Source of the DNA: Candidatus Cybelea septentrionalis
GTDB taxonomy: Bacteria; Vulcanimicrobiota; Vulcanimicrobiia; Vulcanimicrobiales; Vulcanimicrobiaceae
NCBI GenBank assembly: GCA_003158175.1
Contig: PMHJ01000037.1
Span: 124,713 to 188,712, forward strand
Length of the DNA: 64,000 nucleotides
Reading direction: 5' to 3'
Position 1 is the first letter of the stretch. Every line of letters begins with the position of its first letter. Both the position numbers and the translations under genes were made by a program. This document shows, one piece after another, positions 23,969 through 32,175 of this stretch. Below the pieces are notes generated by a model. The model was not told the origin of the DNA, searched no databases, and saw only the letters and a list, made by a program, of their open reading frames with translations.

Positions 23969-24913
23969 ATGGAGTTGTCTGAGGTAACGGTCTATGCGAA
24001 GGGCGGCTTCGCGCGCTACGAAGATGCCAAAGTTGGGCTGCTCACGCACGGCCTCCAATACGGCACCGGCTGCTTTGAGGGCATTCGAGGCTATTGGGTG
24101 CCTGAAGAGAGCGAGCTCTTTCTGGTCCTGTTGCGCGACCATTACGAGCGCCTCGAACAGTCGGCAAAGATTCTCACGATGTCCCTTCCCAAGAGCGTCG
24201 ACGAACTGGTCGAGATTACCGTCGAGCTCGCTCTGCGCAACGGCTATAAGACCGACGTTTACATTAGGCCGTTTGCCTACAAGGCGGCCGAAGACGTCGG
24301 CGTGCGGCTGCATAACGTGCCGGACGCCTTTGCAATCGTCCCGATTCCTTTTACGCACTATGTCGATCCGAACCGTGGACTCGACGTCTGCGTAAGCTCG
24401 TGGCGGCGAATGGATGACACGATGGCTCCGCCGCGCGCGAAAATAACCGGGCTCTACGTCAACTCGGCCCTGGCCAAAAGCGAAGCCGTGCAAAACGGCT
24501 TCGACGAGGCGATTCTACTTTCGCATGACGGTCACGTCTCCGAAGGATCGGCGGAAAACATTTTTATCGTCCGGCGCGGCGTGCTCTATACGCCCGATCC
24601 GTCGCAAAACGTTCTCGAAGGCGTCACGCGCAGGGCCATCATGGCCATCGCGCATCACGAACTCGGGTTAGAGGTCGTGGAGCGGGCGATCGATCGCGGC
24701 GAGCTCTACTGCGCGCAAGAAGTCTTCTTCACTGGGACGGCGGTCGGCGTCGCCTACGTGGCCTCGGTCGACCGTCGCCCCGTGGGTGACGGCGAAATGG
24801 GACCGATTACGAAACTGCTAAGCAGCCTCTACGCGCGAATTGTAGTCGGGAAAGAGCCGCGTTATCTCGAGTGGCTGACGCCCGCGTACGCGTCGGCACG
24901 GGTTAAGGTGTAG
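23969..24913 (+). CDS. ilvE: Branched-chain amino acid aminotransferase (class IV)
   Basis: The 314-residue PLP enzyme has the IlvE pattern: THGLQYGTGCFEGIRGYW, the RPFAYKAAEDVG region with the catalytic Lys, ITGLYVNSALAKSEAV, GFDEAILLSHDGHVSEGSAENIF, and FFTGTAVGVAYVASVD. It interconverts valine, leucine and isoleucine with their 2-oxo acids. It is divergent from fdhD and its last 11 bp overlap the opposing beta-lactamase-fold gene. Confidence 0.95.
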   Translation: MELSEVTVYAKGGFARYEDAKVGLLTHGLQYGTGCFEGIRGYWVPEESELFLVLLRDHYERLEQSAKILTMSLPKSVDELVEITVELALRNGYKTDVYIRPFAYKAAEDVGVRLHNVPDAFAIVPIPFTHYVDPNRGLDVCVSSWRRMDDTMAPPRAKITGLYVNSALAKSEAVQNGFDEAILLSHDGHVSEGSAENIFIVRRGVLYTPDPSQNVLEGVTRRAIMAIAHHELGLEVVERAIDRGELYCAQEVFFTGTAVGVAYVASVDRRPVGDGEMGPITKLLSSLYARIVVGKEPRYLEWLTPAYASARVKV

Positions 24914-25895
24914 GCGACGGCCCGTCCTGAGCTTGTCGAAGGGCGGGCGTGACCGGCTCGGAGATGCCGGTCCAGTACGTCAGGTCTGGCGAGGCGCTGG
25001 TGCCGTCGTGTTCCGAACGCCAGCGCGCAAAGCGCAGCTCGTCGGAATAGGCGAGCCGCGAGATACGATGGATGAACTGCCTTCCGAGATCCTGGGACGG
25101 CAACGCCGTCGTCATCACGGCGATCACGTAGGGCGCATCGCTTGCATAAACGATTCCGGCGTCGTTGAGGGTGTCGAAGAAAGAGCCGGTTTTGTGCGCG
25201 ATCAGAATGTCCGCGGGAAGCGGCTGCGGCAGCAACGTGTTGTATCGATCGGCCTCCAAGATGCCAATCATCTCGTTTGACGACCATTGATCCACCAGCT
25301 CACCCTTCGCCATCAGCGAGAGAAGATGAACGAGATCGGCCGGCGAGGTGCGCAGCGTCGCGCGAATCGACCACGCGTCGGTACGCACGTCGCCCAGTAA
25401 ATGAGTGGTCGCCAAGCCAAGCCCTTCCATATCCGTATTGATTCTGCGGCGCCCTACAAGCCGGATGAGCATGTTTGTGGCGGTGTTGTCGCTCACGTCG
25501 ATCATCTTATCGATCAGTTCGGAGACGGGATAGGTGCTGCCGTCGCGCGCATCGCAGAGGTCTCCCGATCCGGCATCCTTGTCCTGCGGCTCGAGCGTCA
25601 CGCGCCGGTTTAGATCGAAGCGGCCCGTTTCGAGTTGTTCGAAGACCGCCACCATGACCGGAAGCTTGATCGTCGAAGCCGCCGGCATGCTCTTGCGAGC
25701 ATTGAAGCCGGCGCTGTATCCGGTATTGAGGTCTTGCACGTCGAGGGCGGTGGCAGCCGGCAGGTTACGCGCCAAACTACGAACGTCGCGATTGAGGAGG
25801 GCGAACGGGGGCGGCAGGTATGCGAGGGCGGGGGCCGCCGAGACGCTCCAGGCAAAGATCGCAAGAGCGCAAAGCATCGCTGCACGGCCTGGCAT
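24903..25895 (-). CDS. Exported class A beta-lactamase-fold serine hydrolase
   Basis: The 330-residue protein has a Sec signal (ending APALA) and a class A/PBP fold: SxxK is STIK in MPAASTIKLP, SDN is in VSDNTATN, and KTG is in AHKTGSF. The omega-loop Glu needed for deacylation in true class A beta-lactamases (ExxLN) is not visible; the region reads LLGDVRTDAWSIRATLRTSP. It may be a transpeptidase-like or esterase protein and not a resistance enzyme. Its last ~12 residues are encoded by a dispersed repeat overlapping the end of ilvE. Confidence 0.85.
   Translation of the reverse strand: MPGRAAMLCALAIFAWSVSAAPALAYLPPPFALLNRDVRSLARNLPAATALDVQDLNTGYSAGFNARKSMPAASTIKLPVMVAVFEQLETGRFDLNRRVTLEPQDKDAGSGDLCDARDGSTYPVSELIDKMIDVSDNTATNMLIRLVGRRRINTDMEGLGLATTHLLGDVRTDAWSIRATLRTSPADLVHLLSLMAKGELVDQWSSNEMIGILEADRYNTLLPQPLPADILIAHKTGSFFDTLNDAGIVYASDAPYVIAVMTTALPSQDLGRQFIHRISRLAYSDELRFARWRSEHDGTSASPDLTYWTGISEPVTPALRQAQDGPSPTP
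24924..24943. repeat. Copy of a dispersed repeat at the ilvE / beta-lactamase-fold junction
   Basis: GTCCTGAGCTTGTCGAAGGG matches the repeat also found on both sides of tatC (44,160 and 44,906-44,982). Here it supplies the C-terminal codons of the minus-strand gene. Confidence 0.75.
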
Positions 25896-25980
25896 GGAAA
25901 TCGATTAGCGCGACGTGCGACGGCATTCCTTCCGGGCCATCGCTACGGGGCTGCGTCGAGGGCATGGTGAAGGGCACGTC

Positions 25981-26868
25981 GTGAACACGAGTCTTTCTCC
26001 CGTGCGCCGAGTGGATATCGTGGGGGTCCCGATGGACCTCGGCGCAAGCCGTCGTGGCGTCGACATGGGTCCTTCGGCGATACGTTATGCCAAACTCCAC
26101 GAGAAGTTGAGAACGCTCGGCATTTCCGAGATCGTCGATCACGGAAATCTGCAGGTCCCCATTCGAGAATCGGCCGACTCCCAAGACACTGCCGCCAAGT
26201 TCTTCGACGTCATCACCGAGGTGTGTGACAATCTCGCGGTATTGGTCAAAGGGGCGATCGACGCCGGCGGATTGCCGATCGTGCTAGGCGGCGATCATTC
26301 GATTGCGATGGGGACGCTCGACGGGCTGACGCGAACGTACGGCGAGCCGCCGGGGCTCGTGTGGATCGACGCGCATGCCGACATCAACAGTCCCGACAGC
26401 TCCGCGACCGGCAACGTTCACGGCATGCCGCTCTACTTCGCACTGCGTAAGGGGCTCGCGGCACCGGAACGCTCGGTGCAGATCGGTTTGCGCGACGTCG
26501 ACCCCGATGAGAAGCGCCTGCTGCGCGAGTTTGGCGTCAAGGCGTTCACCATGACCGACGTCGACAAGCTCGGCATGGTGCACGTGATGAACGAGGCACG
26601 CAACATTGCGGGGGCGCAGCGCCGCCCGATTCACGTTTCGTTCGACATGGACGCGATCGACCCGAGCGAAGCGCCTGGCACCGGAACGCCGGTCAAAGGC
26701 GGCCTAAGCTATCGGGAAGCGCACCTGATCATGGAGATGCTTTACGATAGCGGCCAGCTCGGGTCAATCGAAATGGTGGAGATCAATCCAATCTTCGACG
26801 ACCGGAATCAAACTGCGTCACTCGCGGTCGATTTGATCTGCTCGGCGCTAGGAAAATCGATTCTGTAA
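25981..26868 (+). CDS. rocF: Arginase
   Basis: The GTG at 25981 gives 295 residues, matching arginase length; the ATG at 25915 adds a non-conserved extension. Dinuclear manganese ligands are all visible: GGDHSI, DAHADINSPDSSATGNVHGMP and SFDMDAIDPSEAPG. The GNVHGMP loop favours arginase over agmatinase. It hydrolyses arginine to ornithine and urea. It stands alone on the plus strand between two minus-strand genes, with no urease in the window. Confidence 0.93.
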   Translation: MNTSLSPVRRVDIVGVPMDLGASRRGVDMGPSAIRYAKLHEKLRTLGISEIVDHGNLQVPIRESADSQDTAAKFFDVITEVCDNLAVLVKGAIDAGGLPIVLGGDHSIAMGTLDGLTRTYGEPPGLVWIDAHADINSPDSSATGNVHGMPLYFALRKGLAAPERSVQIGLRDVDPDEKRLLREFGVKAFTMTDVDKLGMVHVMNEARNIAGAQRRPIHVSFDMDAIDPSEAPGTGTPVKGGLSYREAHLIMEMLYDSGQLGSIEMVEINPIFDDRNQTASLAVDLICSALGKSIL

Positions 26869-26887
26869 TCGATTCCGTAGGGGAGAT

Positions 26888-27586
26888 CTATAATCTAATT
26901 GTGGCTTGAGCTTCGCAGGAGACGCCGCCGCCGCAGACGGCAGGGTCCCAGCTCGCATCGGCGAGCAGGGAACGGATGCGGTTTTCGCTTTGCGGATCGA
27001 GCGACGGCTGAAAGACCACGTTCGTTGTGTGGCCGTCGTCGCCGACCGTGACGATCAGCGTTACATGAATGCCGAGGCCGTCGAGCTCCTTGCGAACCGC
27101 CGGATCGAGAACCGGAACGGGCTGCTCGGCGCCAAACGGGAGATACCCGCCGGCCTGGTGAGCGTCGACGCTCGCGACTGCGCGGGCGGCAGGCGTTGGA
27201 CTCGACGCCGGCCCGGCATCGCCGTTCGCGTTTGAATCGCCAGCTTCCGCGACGGCCGCGATTGCCGGAGCTGCAGGAGCATTGGTTGCGAGCGGAGCCT
27301 TTGTCGCCGGCCGCCGCTGCGTTAGCTTCACAACCACGACGTGGTGCGCGAAGTTCAATGAAGGCGAGACGTGGTAATGCGGCGCCGCCGCGCGGGGGCG
27401 CGGGAGCGCCGCTCGCGGTCGAACGATCTGGATCCGGAGAATGTGAGTGAAGCTGACCGTCTCTACCGGCGCCCCGGAGGCGGTCCAAGCCAATGCCGGA
27501 ATTGAGATCGCGGCGAGCACATGGATCGCCAGCGAGCCGAGCGTCGCCCGCTCCATGCGTATCCGAGCGCCGATTGCCGCAGTCAT
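26888..27586 (-). CDS. TonB-family energy transducer
   Basis: With the ATG at 27586 (5 bp after the methyltransferase stop) the protein has 232 residues. It has one N-terminal membrane helix (about residues 12-32), a long Pro/Ala-rich periplasmic spacer (APAAPAIAAVAEAG, ASSPTPAARA) and a C-terminal TonB-like domain (VRKELDGLGIHVTLIVTVGDDGH..). It would transmit proton-motive force to outer-membrane receptors such as the one at 7.2 kb. ExbB/ExbD are not in the window. The C-terminal domain ends with two cysteines near CGGGVSCEAQ, unusual for TonB. Confidence 0.75.
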   Translation of the reverse strand: MTAAIGARIRMERATLGSLAIHVLAAISIPALAWTASGAPVETVSFTHILRIQIVRPRAALPRPRAAAPHYHVSPSLNFAHHVVVVKLTQRRPATKAPLATNAPAAPAIAAVAEAGDSNANGDAGPASSPTPAARAVASVDAHQAGGYLPFGAEQPVPVLDPAVRKELDGLGIHVTLIVTVGDDGHTTNVVFQPSLDPQSENRIRSLLADASWDPAVCGGGVSCEAQATIRL

Positions 27587-27590
27587 TTCG

Positions 27591-28289
27591 TTATCGTCCC
27601 TTGCTTCCAACGACCACCGGCCCGTTTCCGTGACTTCTTGCTTCATCCAGCTTACCTACCTCTGCGCCCCAACTGTCCCAGCCTGCAGCGCTGGATCGCG
27701 CGAAAAGCTCGATACGCGGGCGATCGCCACACAGCTGCTCGATTCGGTGGCGAAAAATCGCCGGCTTTTCGCTGTGCGCACCTCTTGAGTGAAGAATAAC
27801 CTGCGGCTGCGCGAGATCCAGGATAGGGAAAGGGCGCCCGGTCGACTTTGTCGTGGCGGCAAGCACGAGCTCAGTAGTCGGCTTTGTGAATGTCGGTGGC
27901 ACGCCTTGACCGGAGATTATTTCGCCCCGGCGGTTGACCTTTACCCACACGTAGGCCACGCCTCGGTATGTAAGGCCCCACGCTTGGATCAACTTCAGTG
28001 CGAAGTCGAGCCGCGGGCAGGTCGCCCACATGAAGACGGCAGCGTTCTTATTTAAGATCCTCCGCACGTCTATGTTTGCGAGTTGATCTACCGTCATCAG
28101 TGGATAGTGTTTTCCCGCGGCGGCATCCTTAACAGGGCTGCCATAGTAGTACCAGGGTGGATCCAAATACACGATGTCGTAGCGCGAGTCTGGAAGCGAA
28201 GGAAGAATTGCGTGGGGCGTGGCGACCGACCGCCGTGCAAGGCGCCTTAGATGCTCGGCATTCTTGTGTGAAAGTTCTCGAGCGATCAC
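27591..28289 (-). CDS. MT-A70-family adenine methyltransferase
   Basis: The 232-residue protein begins at GTG (an in-frame TAA lies 6 nt upstream). It has the catalytic DPPW in YLDPPWYYYGSPV, the MT-A70 helix YPLMTVDQLANIDVRRIL, MWATCPRLDFALKLIQAWG, and the late HSRGAHSEKPAIFRHRIEQL target-binding region. Members make N6-methyladenine in DNA or RNA; bacterial ones are often phage or island encoded. There is no restriction enzyme nearby, so it is an orphan. Local base composition is less GC-rich than its neighbours, consistent with transfer. Confidence 0.9.
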   Translation of the reverse strand: MIARELSHKNAEHLRRLARRSVATPHAILPSLPDSRYDIVYLDPPWYYYGSPVKDAAAGKHYPLMTVDQLANIDVRRILNKNAAVFMWATCPRLDFALKLIQAWGLTYRGVAYVWVKVNRRGEIISGQGVPPTFTKPTTELVLAATTKSTGRPFPILDLAQPQVILHSRGAHSEKPAIFRHRIEQLCGDRPRIELFARSSAAGWDSWGAEVGKLDEARSHGNGPVVVGSKGR

Positions 28290-28360
28290 GTCTTAGCAGA
28301 GCGCTTTCTTGGCGCCAAAAGGCTGCTTGACGACTGGCGGAAAGCTTGGCATCTGCGAAC

Positions 28361-28366
28361 ATTATA
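28361..28366 (-). promoter_or_regulatory. -10 element upstream of the MT-A70 gene
   Basis: On the minus strand GGTATATAATG gives a perfect TATAAT hexamer, placing transcription start near 28354 and a leader of about 65 nt before the GTG. No convincing -35 is visible. Confidence 0.45.
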
Positions 28367-28479
28367 TACCATTCTTTCGGGACGGATGCCTCGTGACGTT
28401 CTCCAATTGCAACACTCCACGTCGCTAAGGATCGATCTTAGGACTTCCGAGGGCTTATCTTCGGCGATGACTCGGATCT

Positions 28480-28932
28480 TTAGAGATCGAGTTCCATGAT
28501 CGGCAGCATACGGCCGCCTCCGACGATAGATGGTTCCTCACCGACCTGGATCATACCCAAACGCTTATAGAAGCCTAAAGCGTTGGGGTCACCACCTAGC
28601 GTCAACTTCTTCGCAGCGCGATTGCGAGCATAATCGGTGACCTTCGTAAACAGGGCCGTACCGACTCCCTGGCGGAACCGATCCGGTTCTACGAATAAGT
28701 CGCGCAAAAAAGCAGAGTCATTATCAACTCGCACGATAGCGTAACCTAGTACTCTGCCAGCTTCCTCCGCGACGATGCCATATTCGTCGCGCAAAAACTC
28801 CGGCAGCACAGCCATGTCAGGCAAAACCAACGCCATGAATTTCTCGTCATATCCCCACGCACGCTTTGACCGCAACGCCAATGCCGTCAGCGCCCTGGCC
28901 TCCGATGGATCCGCCCTACGAAATAAAAGCAC
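28480..28932 (-). CDS. GNAT-family N-acetyltransferase
   Basis: The 150-residue protein follows the GNAT order: RRADPSEARALTALALRSK, a beta-bulge region (AEEAGRVLGYAIV), LFVEPDRFRQGVGTALF with the acetyl-CoA loop (R/Q-x-x-G-x-G/A form), and NALGFYKRLGMIQVGEEPS at the end. It transfers an acetyl group from acetyl-CoA to an unknown amine. It lies in the lower-GC patch, on the same strand as the methyltransferase but 190 bp upstream of it with its own spacing, so it is probably independent. Confidence 0.88.
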   Translation of the reverse strand: MLLFRRADPSEARALTALALRSKRAWGYDEKFMALVLPDMAVLPEFLRDEYGIVAEEAGRVLGYAIVRVDNDSAFLRDLFVEPDRFRQGVGTALFTKVTDYARNRAAKKLTLGGDPNALGFYKRLGMIQVGEEPSIVGGGRMLPIMELDL

Positions 28933-29276
28933 GATCTTCCGGCATTGGCCCTCGGTAGTTCCGGTCCTCGCGGTTCCCGCGAGTCAAGTTTGACCTGAAG
29001 ACCAACATCGGAACGAATTTAGCATTGCCGAGACGAAACCACCAAGCGTCGAAAAGGCCGTTGCAAACCACGGTCGCTATCGCGTTTGGGATGAACTAAT
29101 GAGAGCAGAAAGCGCAACAGTCAATCCGCACTTACTTGGGCGTCACACTTACGGCACGTGTAGGCTCTAAGAAACCGAGCAGGTAATCGGTGCCAATTCA
29201 CAAATGCCACCTAAGGAGGCGCCTGCTAGATTTGGCGCCCCGTCTCCGCTCAAGCCTCAACGGCTGAAAGGGTATC
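28933..29276. other. 344-bp intergenic stretch, no convincing gene
   Basis: The stretch lies between divergent GNAT and TIG-like genes and is less GC-rich than the surroundings. A plus-strand frame of about 55 codons ends in TAA at about 29170 (containing NHGRYRVWDELMRAES) but has no good start and may be a gene remnant. A GGCGCC...GGCGCC hairpin (about 29219-29240) follows an AAGGAGG-like string. I see no tRNA or other RNA gene. Confidence 0.5.
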
Positions 29277-29798
29277 GTGGTGATTATGTTTGCACGTCAA
29301 GTCCTTGCTCTCGCATTCGCCGGGGCGCTGCTAGCGGGTTGTGGCGCTAGCTCCGTTCCGGGCGCTAATGCTGCTTCGAGCGCAAATGTAGGATTGGCTT
29401 TCCCGTCCGTTTCGCTCAAAGCTCCGACTATTAAAAGCGTGACTCCAATCCAAGCGGAACAGACGCAAAAAATCGTCATAAAAGGTAGAGATTTCGGGAA
29501 GATGCACCCATATAACGGCGACTCGTGCTGCATCGAGTTTAGTATTACTAACTATCAATGTGAATACTTCGGCTCTTACGACGTCTGGAACGCCGGTTGG
29601 TCGGGAGGTACGCAAGGCCCGAACGAGGTGACATTGAATGTGAAGAAGTGGAGCGATAAGGAAATCGTCGTTACGGGCTTTACCGGCGCTTACGGTTACA
29701 CTTGCTATACCCTCGAGTCCGGCAACCCGATAACAATCAAGGTTTGGAACGCAAAAAATCAATCGAGCCCCGCCACTTGGAGCGGAACGGTCCAATAA
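29277..29798 (+). CDS. Lipoprotein with IPT/TIG-like Ig domain
   Basis: The 173-residue protein has a lipoprotein signal (LLAGCGAS). Its opening 'PTIKSVTPIQAEQTQKIVIKGRDFG' pattern (split here for brevity) resembles IPT/TIG Ig-like folds found in cell-surface and transcription-factor proteins. It carries five cysteines in the mature part (including SCC and TNYQCEY), suggesting disulfides. Starts at GTG 29277, GTG 29280 or ATG 29286 are possible; AAAGGG near 29267 best fits 29280. Function is unknown. It belongs to the lower-GC patch. Confidence 0.7.
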   Translation: MVIMFARQVLALAFAGALLAGCGASSVPGANAASSANVGLAFPSVSLKAPTIKSVTPIQAEQTQKIVIKGRDFGKMHPYNGDSCCIEFSITNYQCEYFGSYDVWNAGWSGGTQGPNEVTLNVKKWSDKEIVVTGFTGAYGYTCYTLESGNPITIKVWNAKNQSSPATWSGTVQ

Positions 29799-29840
29799 TT
29801 CTGTCGAGCAGAAGCTCGCTGGTCCGGCCGGATCTTTTTG

Positions 29841-29874
29841 GGCCCCTTGCAGAATAAGCGTTTTGCAAGGGGCC
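29841..29874. terminator. Strong hairpin between convergent genes
   Basis: GGCCCCTTGCA (29841-29851) pairs with TGCAAGGGGCC (29864-29874), an 11-bp perfect stem. It lies between the TIG-like lipoprotein and the convergent DUF92 gene. There is no clean U-tract on either side, so termination in both directions is likely but not certain. A smaller hairpin (CGAGC-AGAA-GCTCG) precedes it at 29805-29818. Confidence 0.55.
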
Positions 29875-29881
29875 TACGCTT

Positions 29882-30652
29882 TCACCGCACGACGAGCGCT
29901 GCTGCCACAAGCGCGCCGCAGAGCGTTGCCGTCAAGTTGACGGCGTCGTTTTGAATCCACCGGACGCCTCGCCGCATCGTCGTCGGCGTTCCGCAGTAAT
30001 GCAGCGGCGTTTCGCATTCGCACGAACAACGTGGGCACCATTGACGGGCCTGAAGGCTTGCGCCTACGATCGAGTCGAGCAACGCGCCCGCGATACCGGC
30101 GGCTACGACGGGCAGCAAGGGCGCGACTCGCAGCAGCGATGCGACGAGGGCGACGCAGAGCGCACCGGCGATCATCGCGCAGGTTCCCACGACCGTCACA
30201 CCGCCGGAGAGTCCCGTTTCGATCGGGCGAAACGTGAGAATCGAAACGGGCCGGCGGCGCGCGAGCGTACCGATCTCCGTGGCCCACGTATCCGCCGATG
30301 CGGCCGCAAACGCGCCGGCGAAAGCGGCGTTAAACGGCGCGCTCGCAACCAGGACTGCGACCGCGCACAGCGTCGCAACGCCTCCGTTCGCGACGACTTG
30401 CCACGCCGTACGAGGCGCCGGCTCTCGCGTGCCGCGCAGAGAACGCTTTCGCTCGCGTCCCATGCGCGTGAGCAGCGCGGATGGTAGGAAAAACGCCAGC
30501 AGAACTGCGGCGCCGCTCCAACCTCCGGCAGCAACCACGATCGTGCCGACCGCAAATGCGGCGATCGCACCGTCGGACGAGAGTGCGCGTGAGCGATACG
30601 CCGCCAGTGCGACGCCCGCGGCCAGCGCCGCGCCGACTGCCGGCCGTATCAC
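29882..30652 (-). CDS. DUF92-family membrane protein (VTE6/farnesol-kinase related)
   Basis: The GTG at 30652 overlaps the CobA-HemD stop (GTGA) and gives 256 residues with about seven membrane helices. DUF92 marks are GAIAAFAVGTIVVAAGGW, the conserved SADTWATEIG, and GLSGGVTVVG. The family includes plant VTE6, a phytyl-phosphate kinase, and archaeal/bacterial prenyl-phosphate kinases, so this protein may phosphorylate a prenyl phosphate. It is the last gene of the tetrapyrrole operon. A CxxC...C-x5-C cysteine cluster (CPRCSCECETPLHYC) near residue 215 could bind metal. Confidence 0.85.
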   Translation of the reverse strand: MIRPAVGAALAAGVALAAYRSRALSSDGAIAAFAVGTIVVAAGGWSGAAVLLAFFLPSALLTRMGRERKRSLRGTREPAPRTAWQVVANGGVATLCAVAVLVASAPFNAAFAGAFAAASADTWATEIGTLARRRPVSILTFRPIETGLSGGVTVVGTCAMIAGALCVALVASLLRVAPLLPVVAAGIAGALLDSIVGASLQARQWCPRCSCECETPLHYCGTPTTMRRGVRWIQNDAVNLTATLCGALVAAALVVR

Positions 30653-32175
30653 GTCCTGGCCGCGTAGTGGATCTCGAGCGCGTCGAGCAGGCCGGCCGTC
30701 GTGTGAACGGACGCTACGACGTCGATGTTTAATCCGGCTTCCGCGGCGGCGCTCGCGGTGATCGGTCCGATGCACGCGACGCATTTACCGTTCGCCGCCT
30801 GCGAAGGTGCGATCCGATCGCCGAGAAGCGTCACGAAGCCGCGAATCGTGCTCGCGCTCGTGAACGTGAGTACGTCGGCCTCGGAGACTTTTTGCGCGAA
30901 GTGCGCGTCGGGCGGAATCACCGTGGTATAGGCGGGAACGATGGTGACGGTTAGCCCGGCATCTTGCAGCATCTGGGGCAGAACGTCGCGCGCTTCTTGC
31001 GCTCGATAGAGCAGTACGCGGTCTCCCGCACTACTGCATGCGATGACCTCTCGCGCGATTTCCTCGCTGATAAACTCTGCCGGCACGAGATCGGCGATTA
31101 CGCCGCAGGTTCGCAAGCGCGCCGCGGTGCGGTCGCCGATTGCAGCGACCTTCGCCCTGCCGATCGATCGAGCGTCGCCCCCCCTCGCGGCGAGCCGCGC
31201 GAAGAATGCGTCGACCCCATTTTGCGACGTGAAGATCAGCCACGCAAACGACGAAAGCTCCGGGAACGCTCGCTCCGCAGCGCTCGTCTCGTCGACCGGA
31301 ACGATGGCGATCGTCGGCGCAAGGATCGGCTGCGCGCCCCGTGCGAGCAGCGCGCGTGCGAACTCGGCCGACTGCTCTCCCGCGCGCGTGATCAAGACGC
31401 GCTTGCCGAAGAGCGCGCCGGCATCGAACCAACGGAGCTGCGTCCGCAACGCCGCAACGCCTCCGATGACGACGACGGCAGGAGCGCCGATCGCTGCAGC
31501 CGCGACGTCATCGGCAATGGCGTCGAGCCGGCCGAGTACCGTTCGTTGGCTCGGGCGGGTCCCGTCCTGCACGACGGCCACCGGCGTCTGCGGCGGTAAT
31601 CCATGCGCGATCAGCTGGCTTGCGATCTCGCGCAAGTTTGCGGTCGCCATCAACAGGACGAGCGTGCGCGCAGGATCGGCGAGCTTCGCCCAATCCAAGC
31701 TCGAAACGGCTTTGCTCGGATCTTCGTGTCCGGTCGCCACCGTGAACGATGCGGCGTACTCGCGATGGGTTATCGGAATTCCCGCATAGGCCGGTGCGGC
31801 GTACGAAGAGCTGACTCCCGGGACGATCTCAAACGGCACCCTGGCCGCTACGAGCGCTTGTGCTTCTTCGCCCCCGCGTCCGAAGACGAACGGGTCGCCA
31901 CCCTTGAGCCGGACGACGCGATATCCGGCTTGCGCTTTCGCGATCATCAGCCGCTCGATTTCGCTTTGGGGCATCGCGTGCTCTCCGGCTCGCTTTCCAA
32001 CGTAAATTCGCTCGCAGGCAGTCGGCGCGAAGGCGACGATCGCATCGCCGGCAAGCGCGTCGTAGAGCAATACCTCCGTCGACTCGAGCACCTCGGCGGC
32101 TCGTAAAGTCAACAGGCCCGGATCGCCCGGGCCTGCGCCGACTAAGAACACGCGTCCTCGGTCGCTAGTGCCCAT
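30649..32175 (-). CDS. Uroporphyrinogen-III C-methyltransferase / uroporphyrinogen-III synthase fusion (CobA-HemD)
   Basis: The 508-residue protein has two parts. Residues 1-250 are a SAM-dependent SUMT (VFLVGAGPGDPGLLTL, RLKGGDPFVFGRGGEE, GIPITHRE, VVVIGGV), which makes precorrin-2. Residues about 255-505 are HemD (LITRAGEQSAEFARAL, IFTSQNGVDAF, FTSASTIRGF), which closes hydroxymethylbilane to uroporphyrinogen III. CobA-HemD fusions are known in several phyla. It overlaps hemA by 11 bp and the DUF92 gene by 4 bp. With the Met8 domain upstream it can feed sirohaem as well as haem. Confidence 0.95.
   Translation of the reverse strand: MGTSDRGRVFLVGAGPGDPGLLTLRAAEVLESTEVLLYDALAGDAIVAFAPTACERIYVGKRAGEHAMPQSEIERLMIAKAQAGYRVVRLKGGDPFVFGRGGEEAQALVAARVPFEIVPGVSSSYAAPAYAGIPITHREYAASFTVATGHEDPSKAVSSLDWAKLADPARTLVLLMATANLREIASQLIAHGLPPQTPVAVVQDGTRPSQRTVLGRLDAIADDVAAAAIGAPAVVVIGGVAALRTQLRWFDAGALFGKRVLITRAGEQSAEFARALLARGAQPILAPTIAIVPVDETSAAERAFPELSSFAWLIFTSQNGVDAFFARLAARGGDARSIGRAKVAAIGDRTAARLRTCGVIADLVPAEFISEEIAREVIACSSAGDRVLLYRAQEARDVLPQMLQDAGLTVTIVPAYTTVIPPDAHFAQKVSEADVLTFTSASTIRGFVTLLGDRIAPSQAANGKCVACIGPITASAAAEAGLNIDVVASVHTTAGLLDALEIHYAART

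Noticed and set aside
29000-29170. Plus-strand frame of about 55 codons in the accessory gap
   Set aside because: It has no credible start codon or ribosome site and no recognised family; at most a gene remnant.
28933-29276. tRNA or other RNA gene in the long gap
   Set aside because: No cloverleaf, TTCGA-loop context or acceptor pairing was found on either strand.
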